Below the pieces are notes generated by a model. It saw nothing but the letters and a program-made list of their open reading frames with translations, did no database searches and had not been told where the DNA came from. From positions 1 through 9,585 of the forward strand of contig DATDPZ010000383.1 in assembly GCA_035292525.1 (NCBI GenBank): 9,585 bases of DNA. The letters are read 5' to 3'. This document shows positions 5,739 through 9,585 of this stretch, in pieces (within the stretch, counting starts at the first letter, position 1; every line of letters begins with the position of its first letter). A program made the position numbers and the translations under genes. Origin of the DNA: VBAS01 sp035292525 (GTDB lineage Bacteria > Bacteroidota > Bacteroidia > Chitinophagales > Chitinophagaceae).

Positions 5739-6665
5739 ATGTCATTAGTAGTAGTTGGTTCCATGGCCTTTGATGCAATTGAAACTCCATTTGGTAAAAG
5801 TGATAAGATCGTGGGTGGGGCTGCTACTTATATTGCCTGGAGTGCTTCCAACTTTACACGTCCGGTGAAGCAAATTTCTGTAGTAGGAGGTGATTTTCCG
5901 AAAGAAGAACTGAAAATACTGGAAGCACGGGGGGTATTTTTGGAAGGAGTACAAATAAAAGAGAAGGAAAAATCTTTTTTCTGGAGTGGTCGCTATCACA
6001 TGGATATGAACACCCGTGATACGTTAGAAACCCAATTGAATGTATTGGGAAATTTTAAGCCGGTAGTTCCGGAGAGTTACCAGGGTTGCGAGTACCTGAT
6101 GCTTGGTAATTTGCTGCCTTCGGTACAACTGTCTGTGATCAACCAGATGAAAAATAAACCCAAGCTGGTGGTGCTGGATACTATGAATTTCTGGATGGAA
6201 ACAGCGATGGCCGACCTGGAAAAAGTACTGAAGAAAATAGATGTGCTGATGGTTAATGACAGCGAAGCAAGGCAGCTTAGCGGGCAATATTCACTGGTAG
6301 GCGCTGCCAAATCAATTATGGAAATGGGCCCCAAATACCTGATCATAAAAAAAGGGGAACACGGCGCTTTGTTATTTTATGACGACAAGGTTTTCTTTGC
6401 TCCGGCACTGCCGCTTGAAGTGGTGTTTGATCCTACCGGCGCCGGGGATACGTTTGCAGGAGGATTTATTGGTTACCTGGCCAATACCGGCGATACCAGT
6501 TTTGAAAATATGAAAGCGGCTATCATCATCGGCTCTGCCATGGCCAGTTTTTGTGTAGAGAAATTTGGCACAATGAGATTAAGGGAACTGACCAGGGCAG
6601 ATATAGAAAACAGAATCCAAATGTTCAGGGATCTGACAAAGTTTGAAATTGATTTAGTGATATGA
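5739..6665 (+). CDS. PfkB/ribokinase-family carbohydrate or nucleoside kinase
   Basis: 308 residues, full length for the family. These cytoplasmic enzymes phosphorylate a sugar or nucleoside hydroxyl from ATP. Seen: the N-terminal VVVGSMAFDAIETPFG start with GG at 26-27 (IVGGAATYIAW), the VVGGDF segment (48-53), MVNDSEARQLSG (171-182) and the PfkB signature 2 DPTGAGDTFAGGF (231-243), with the anion-hole GAGD and catalytic base Asp237. The substrate cannot be told from the sequence; the short lid and overall form fit adenosine- or ribokinase-like members. It is transcribed away from the paa operon and appears independent of it. The start is fixed by the conserved N-terminus; the upstream DNA is a heptamer repeat without a Shine-Dalgarno. 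Confidence 0.92.
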   Translation: MSLVVVGSMAFDAIETPFGKSDKIVGGAATYIAWSASNFTRPVKQISVVGGDFPKEELKILEARGVFLEGVQIKEKEKSFFWSGRYHMDMNTRDTLETQLNVLGNFKPVVPESYQGCEYLMLGNLLPSVQLSVINQMKNKPKLVVLDTMNFWMETAMADLEKVLKKIDVLMVNDSEARQLSGQYSLVGAAKSIMEMGPKYLIIKKGEHGALLFYDDKVFFAPALPLEVVFDPTGAGDTFAGGFIGYLANTGDTSFENMKAAIIIGSAMASFCVEKFGTMRLRELTRADIENRIQMFRDLTKFEIDLVI

Positions 6666-6710
6666 GATAATCGAACTGAAAATTCCTGAAGGAACTGGCA
6701 TCAATTATTT

Positions 6711-7112
6711 TTAAAATCCCTTTTTTTCGTCGGGCTTGCTCAGCAGGTAGCGGGTCATAAAAATTCCGGCGCCTTTATCACCGGGGCTTAAGGTAAGCGG
6801 AATGATCAGATAAATTTTTCAGCCATCGTCTGTATAAACTTTCAATGCTTTTAAAATATCTGATTCATTACTTTTTATATTCTTTAAATTCATTCCGGTT
6901 AAACTGAATAAGTTTTCCATATCTCTTTCTTCCTGGGAGCCGTCTTCTTTTGTAATAATCATTTTGGAACGACCAATTCCACCGCCCACAACGGATTCGA
7001 TCGTGGTGATCTGCATAAATTTTTGTGGTATTTCTTTGGGAGGTTCCTAAGCATTGGAGTTTAAAAAAAAGATAAAAAATAAACTGGCAAAGACGATGAT
7101 GTTTTTTTTCAT
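6711..7112 (-). pseudogene. Small secreted-protein gene broken by two in-frame stop codons
   Basis: Read in one frame from the ATG at 7110-7112 to the TAA at 6711-6713 there are 134 codons. Codons 1-21 form a clear signal peptide (Lys-Lys start, Phe/Leu/Ile core, ending NSNA). Codon 22 is TAG (7047-7049), exactly after the predicted cleavage site where Gln (CAG) is common. The frame then continues EPPKEIPQKFMQITTIESVV, GGGIGRSKMIITKEDGSQEE and on to ALKVYTDDG. A TGA follows at codon 98 (6819-6821), probably former Trp (TGG), and the frame continues KIYLIIPLTLSPGDKGAGIF to a natural-looking end. Both changes need one transition each. I do not recognise the family. An ATG at 7014-7016 could still give a 65-residue leaderless fragment. 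Confidence 0.75.
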
Positions 7113-7216
7113 ACAATTAGTTATTAAATTAAATAGCAGGTTTTATTTTGTCATCCTATTAATAAAGTTACAATTGAGTAGAAATTTATTAATCGGGATT
7201 TAAATTATCTGGCATA

Positions 7217-7429
7217 TCAGGCATACATCAGTTTCCCTTTAGGTTCAGGGATCAATCTTCCAAGAGATTGGGCCGTTTCTATCCATTCATTGATTATTAC
7301 CTGGACATTTTCTAAGGCTTCTGAATAGGTTTTGCCATCAGCAAGACAACCAGCCAGTTCAGGAACTTCTGCTATGAATGCATTATCATCTTTGCTCCAG
7401 TAAATGATAATTTCGAATTTGCTATTCAT
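7217..7429 (-). CDS. hicB: HicB-like antitoxin, short form
   Basis: 70 residues. HicB proteins bind and neutralise the HicA mRNA interferase. This one is the partial RNase-H-like fold only: FEIIIYWSKDDNAFIAEVPE (5-24), LAGCLADGKTYSEALENVQV (25-44) and a final helix. It has no C-terminal DNA-binding domain, so autoregulation by this protein alone is doubtful. The start ATG (7427-7429) overlaps the ancestral stop codon of the hicA frame (7422-7424), the usual tight toxin-antitoxin arrangement. The gene itself appears intact although its toxin partner is broken. Confidence 0.87.
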   Translation of the reverse strand: MNSKFEIIIYWSKDDNAFIAEVPELAGCLADGKTYSEALENVQVIINEWIETAQSLGRLIPEPKGKLMYA

Positions 7430-7682
7430 CTGTTGTATTTATTAATTTGTATTTGATCAAAAGATCTCTGACCTGTTTAACCTGGTAGGACTTTGCCTAA
7501 TTATTATCAGGCTGCAGGTTAATAATCTCTTCCACACCACTTTTAAAATATATATGATGGCTTCCTTTTATTCTTTCTTCAAATCCAAGATTTTTCAGGA
7601 CTTTACTTAAATCACTAAAGTTAATATTCTTATCTGTGCTTCCTGAAAGTAATTTCTGTATAAACTTTTCAAATTTACTCAT
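7422..7682 (-). pseudogene. hicA: HicA-like mRNA interferase toxin gene with in-frame TAG
   Basis: The ATG at 7680-7682 opens a 61-residue product with the HicA double-stranded-RNA-binding-like fold: LSKVLKNLGFEERIKGSHHI (25-44), with the catalytic His in GSHH (41-43), and EEIINLQPDNN at its end. Codon 62 is TAG (7497-7499). The same frame continues for 24 sense codons as AKSYQVKQVRDLLIKYKL plus a short tail, and stops at 7422-7424 inside the hicB start. That continuation is the normal C-terminal helix of HicA, so the stop splits an otherwise complete gene of 87 codons. The truncated protein keeps the active-site motif but lacks the last helix; it is probably inactive, though this is inference. 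It starts 20 nt after the stop of the lamin-tail gene. Confidence 0.8.
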
Positions 7683-7702
7683 TTCAGAGAGTTTTTTTAA
7701 AC

Positions 7703-9409
7703 CTAATTCAGTTTTCTTGCCAGCACCACCACATTTTTAAAAATCTCTTTTTTACCCTGTAAATTAAAAATTTCGGCAAGCACTACGTAAGTGCCCACGG
7801 GTAATTTCATTTTTTTATTATCAAGCCCGTCCCAGTTCCAATAACCTTCCAGGCCTAAAATTCCATTACTCACCAACGTTTTAACCGGCCTTCCATTGGA
7901 ATCAAAAATAGTAATATTAGCTACATATCCCGGTTCGGTTGTTTTATATTGAATGGAAACAATATCATCCCTTCCATCATTATCAGGCGAAAAAACTTTT
8001 GGTGTGGCTTCAATAGTTGCATTGATGCGCTGCACTGATTTGTACTGTGAGTTTTTATAAGTGGGGGTTCCGTAACCTGCAGTGGAGGCAGCCGAATGCC
8101 AGTTAGCGGCTTCCTGCGAAGGACCATCGGGATCAATTCGTTCCAACGAAATGCCATTTTCATCATCCAGAAGAGCAAAGTGCCAGCTTTTATTATAAGA
8201 AACTTCGTCAGAAATATTTCCCTGGAAATTTAACAGGATTACATTGCCCTTGTCATCAGGAAAAGAGGGCATGGAGGAAATAATAAATACAGCATCCGGA
8301 TTTTTTACAAAAAAATTCAGGGAGAGGTTGTCTGCATTTTCTGTTACTACAAGATAATCTCCGGGAAAAACCAGAAAAGGAGAGGAGACCAGAAGTTTTG
8401 CAGAGCTGACTGCATTACTGCTGTTACGATTGGCGATATAAAGTTTATTGGCGTCAAAAATTTTATTGCTGCGGTTATAAAATTCTACAAAATCACTTCC
8501 CCCGCTTACGGGATTAAATAAAATTTCATTGATCACTAATTCAGCAGCAGCAGCATCCACCGGCAATCCTACTCTTGATTTGTTTGCCGAACCAATTGGA
8601 TTATTCTTACAGTCCGTTACATTATTTACCGTAAGATTATAAATTGTATTTGCCTGCATCGGGTTCTGAAGACGCAACTGCACCTGGTTAAAAAAAGGAG
8701 AAATGGAAGTAGCAGACAGGATGAGCAGTCCCCCGTCAATAGAATAATTTGCCAGGGTGGCTCCTTTTAAACTATCAAGTGGTTCGTCAAACTCAGCCAT
8801 GATATTCATATTGTCAACAGGAAAGGCTTTCTTTAAGGAGGGCCCGGTTAAATCAATATTAACGGCATCAATCGAATTTTTTGTACCCGGGCTTCCTCCC
8901 CGGATATCCACACTGGCTTTCCAGTTGCTCATTCCTGCACAGGGGCTTTTGGTGTCAATCATTTCCAGCGTCCATCCACCATCTTTTTTTACGGCATTCT
9001 GGTACCAGGAGGATGAATAATTGACTGCATGAATAACCATACCCGTATTACTTTTTAAAAAAAGCTGGTCGCCATCATTATCCAAAGAAGGGAAACTGGT
9101 TACGGAGATCACTCTTCCATATGCCTGCATGGCGGCAACAGCACTTCCCGTACAAACAATTACAAAACTGTCGGGTTGTAAAATAAAAACGGGCATCGGG
9201 CCGCTTTGTCCTGTGGCATCTCCAATTCTCCAGTTCAGCAGGTTGATAGGATTGGCAGAAACATTTTTTAATTCAATCCATTCATTAGACGGTAAACTGA
9301 CCGCCGGAGTCTGATCAGCCATGATTTCGTCAATCACCACATCATAGCGGGTTTGAGCAGCTACAAAAAAGGGGAGAAGAAAAATAACTAATAGTTTGAG
9401 AATTTTCAT
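7703..9409 (-). CDS. Secreted lamin-tail-domain protein with gliding-type C-terminal domain
   Basis: 568 residues from the ATG at 9407-9409. A further in-frame ATG at 9446-9448 would put 13 residues before the signal peptide and is less likely. The signal peptide is 1-18 (KILKLLVIFLLPFFVAA, cut before Gln19). Domain order is: lamin-tail domain (about 22-130: VIDEIMADQ, NEWIELKN, LNWRIGD), a linker with a WTLEMID segment, an Ig-like Big_5/SbsA-type domain (about 185-280: GPSLKKAFPVDN, EFDEPLD, NYTL-like strands), a second lamin-tail domain (about 288-425: LVINEILFNPVSGGSDFVEF) and a C-terminal FlgD-like or CHU_C-like domain (about 466-568) with FSPDNDGRDD and YWNWDGLDN. The last type often directs Bacteroidota type IX secretion. 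The function of the mature protein is unknown; a surface or extracellular role is inferred. Confidence 0.88.
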   Translation of the reverse strand: MKILKLLVIFLLPFFVAAQTRYDVVIDEIMADQTPAVSLPSNEWIELKNVSANPINLLNWRIGDATGQSGPMPVFILQPDSFVIVCTGSAVAAMQAYGRVISVTSFPSLDNDGDQLFLKSNTGMVIHAVNYSSSWYQNAVKKDGGWTLEMIDTKSPCAGMSNWKASVDIRGGSPGTKNSIDAVNIDLTGPSLKKAFPVDNMNIMAEFDEPLDSLKGATLANYSIDGGLLILSATSISPFFNQVQLRLQNPMQANTIYNLTVNNVTDCKNNPIGSANKSRVGLPVDAAAAELVINEILFNPVSGGSDFVEFYNRSNKIFDANKLYIANRNSSNAVSSAKLLVSSPFLVFPGDYLVVTENADNLSLNFFVKNPDAVFIISSMPSFPDDKGNVILLNFQGNISDEVSYNKSWHFALLDDENGISLERIDPDGPSQEAANWHSAASTAGYGTPTYKNSQYKSVQRINATIEATPKVFSPDNDGRDDIVSIQYKTTEPGYVANITIFDSNGRPVKTLVSNGILGLEGYWNWDGLDNKKMKLPVGTYVVLAEIFNLQGKKEIFKNVVVLARKLN

Positions 9410-9470
9410 ATAACTCAAGATAGGCAAACCACGGCATTTGAAAGACACCTGAAAATATTTATAATAATAA

Positions 9471-9502
9471 TTTGGTGTGAAGTTGTACCCGCCCTACTTT
9501 TG
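9471..9502 (+). promoter_or_regulatory. Bacteroidota-type promoter pointing out of the window
   Basis: TTTG (9471-9474), a 20-nt spacer and TACTTTTG (9495-9502) match the primary sigma consensus of Bacteroidota (TTTG / TAnnTTTG) at both boxes and in spacing. It is the best promoter in the window, divergent from the lamin-tail gene. Transcription would begin near 9507-9510 and serve a gene beyond the right edge. Confidence 0.7.
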
Positions 9503-9509
9503 CAACGCA

Positions 9510-9566
9510 ATGAACATGATTAAACATACAAAACGCAATAAGAAACTTTCCCGGGGAAGGCTATAG
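9510..9566 (+). CDS. Possible 18-residue basic leader peptide downstream of the promoter
   Basis: An ATG at about the predicted transcription start opens MNMIKHTKRNKKLSRGRL and a TAG at 9564-9566. It is rich in Lys and Arg. It may be a leaderless leader peptide for the next gene, or chance in a 5' untranslated region; too short to judge from one sequence. No other gene is visible in 9410-9585. Confidence 0.2.
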   Translation: MNMIKHTKRNKKLSRGRL

Positions 9567-9585
9567 CGATTTGTATATTTAAATA

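Noticed and set aside
6666..6720. Terminator between the convergent kinase gene and the broken secreted-protein gene
   Set aside because: Only a 5-bp TTCCT/AGGAA stem with a 2-nt loop and no adjoining T-tract was found, too weak to call.
7113..7216. Promoter for the broken secreted-protein gene
   Set aside because: The nearest -7-like string (TAACTTTA) misses the final G and has no paired TTTG, so support is insufficient.
6819..7682. Alternative genetic code or stop-codon readthrough to explain the in-frame TAG and TGA
   Set aside because: TAG is the normal stop of paaB and of the lamin-tail gene, TGA ends the kinase and hicB genes, and no recoding signal is apparent. Gene decay is simpler.

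Overview
The window reads as chromosomal DNA of a Bacteroidota bacterium, most likely close to the Chitinophagaceae. This is inferred from AT-rich intergenic DNA without strong Shine-Dalgarno sites, promoter-like TAnnTTTG boxes (one with a correctly spaced TTTG), a secreted lamin-tail protein with a gliding-type C-terminal domain, a 23S-IVS-type four-helix-bundle gene, and short AT-rich tandem repeats between genes. No rRNA, tRNA or CRISPR array was seen.

Region 1 (1-5527, all minus strand) is a phenylacetate catabolic operon. In transcription order it holds a TetR-type regulator, paaE, paaA, paaB, a four-helix-bundle gene, paaC, paaD and paaG, which runs off the left edge. PaaABCE form the ring-1,2-epoxidising phenylacetyl-CoA monooxygenase, with PaaE as the NADPH-to-diiron reductase. 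PaaD is thought to help Fe-S or diiron assembly. PaaG isomerises the epoxide to the oxepin before ring opening. The genes are tightly packed or overlapping, apart from a roughly 440-bp foreign-looking segment between paaB and paaC.

That segment is the most unusual structure here. The four-helix-bundle gene is bracketed by imperfect 8-bp tandem repeats in opposite orientation. One arm starts on the paaB stop codon and the other forms codons 2-12 of paaC. The architecture resembles the intervening sequences of bacterial 23S rRNA, but lies inside a protein-coding operon. paaB also has an unusual N-terminal extension containing a C/G-rich palindromic repeat.

Region 2 (5528-5738) is the divergent intergenic region between the regulator and a PfkB-family kinase gene. 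It holds a 7-bp inverted repeat over the regulator start, a -7-like box and AATTAGG-type heptamer repeats in both orientations.

Region 3 (5739-6665, plus strand) is an intact PfkB/ribokinase-family kinase.

Region 4 (6666-7700, minus strand) is a decaying stretch. It holds a small secreted-protein gene with two in-frame stops, an intact hicB-like antitoxin gene and a hicA-like toxin gene broken by an in-frame TAG.

Region 5 (7703-9409, minus strand) encodes a large secreted lamin-tail-domain protein. At the right edge a well-formed plus-strand Bacteroidota promoter points out of the window.
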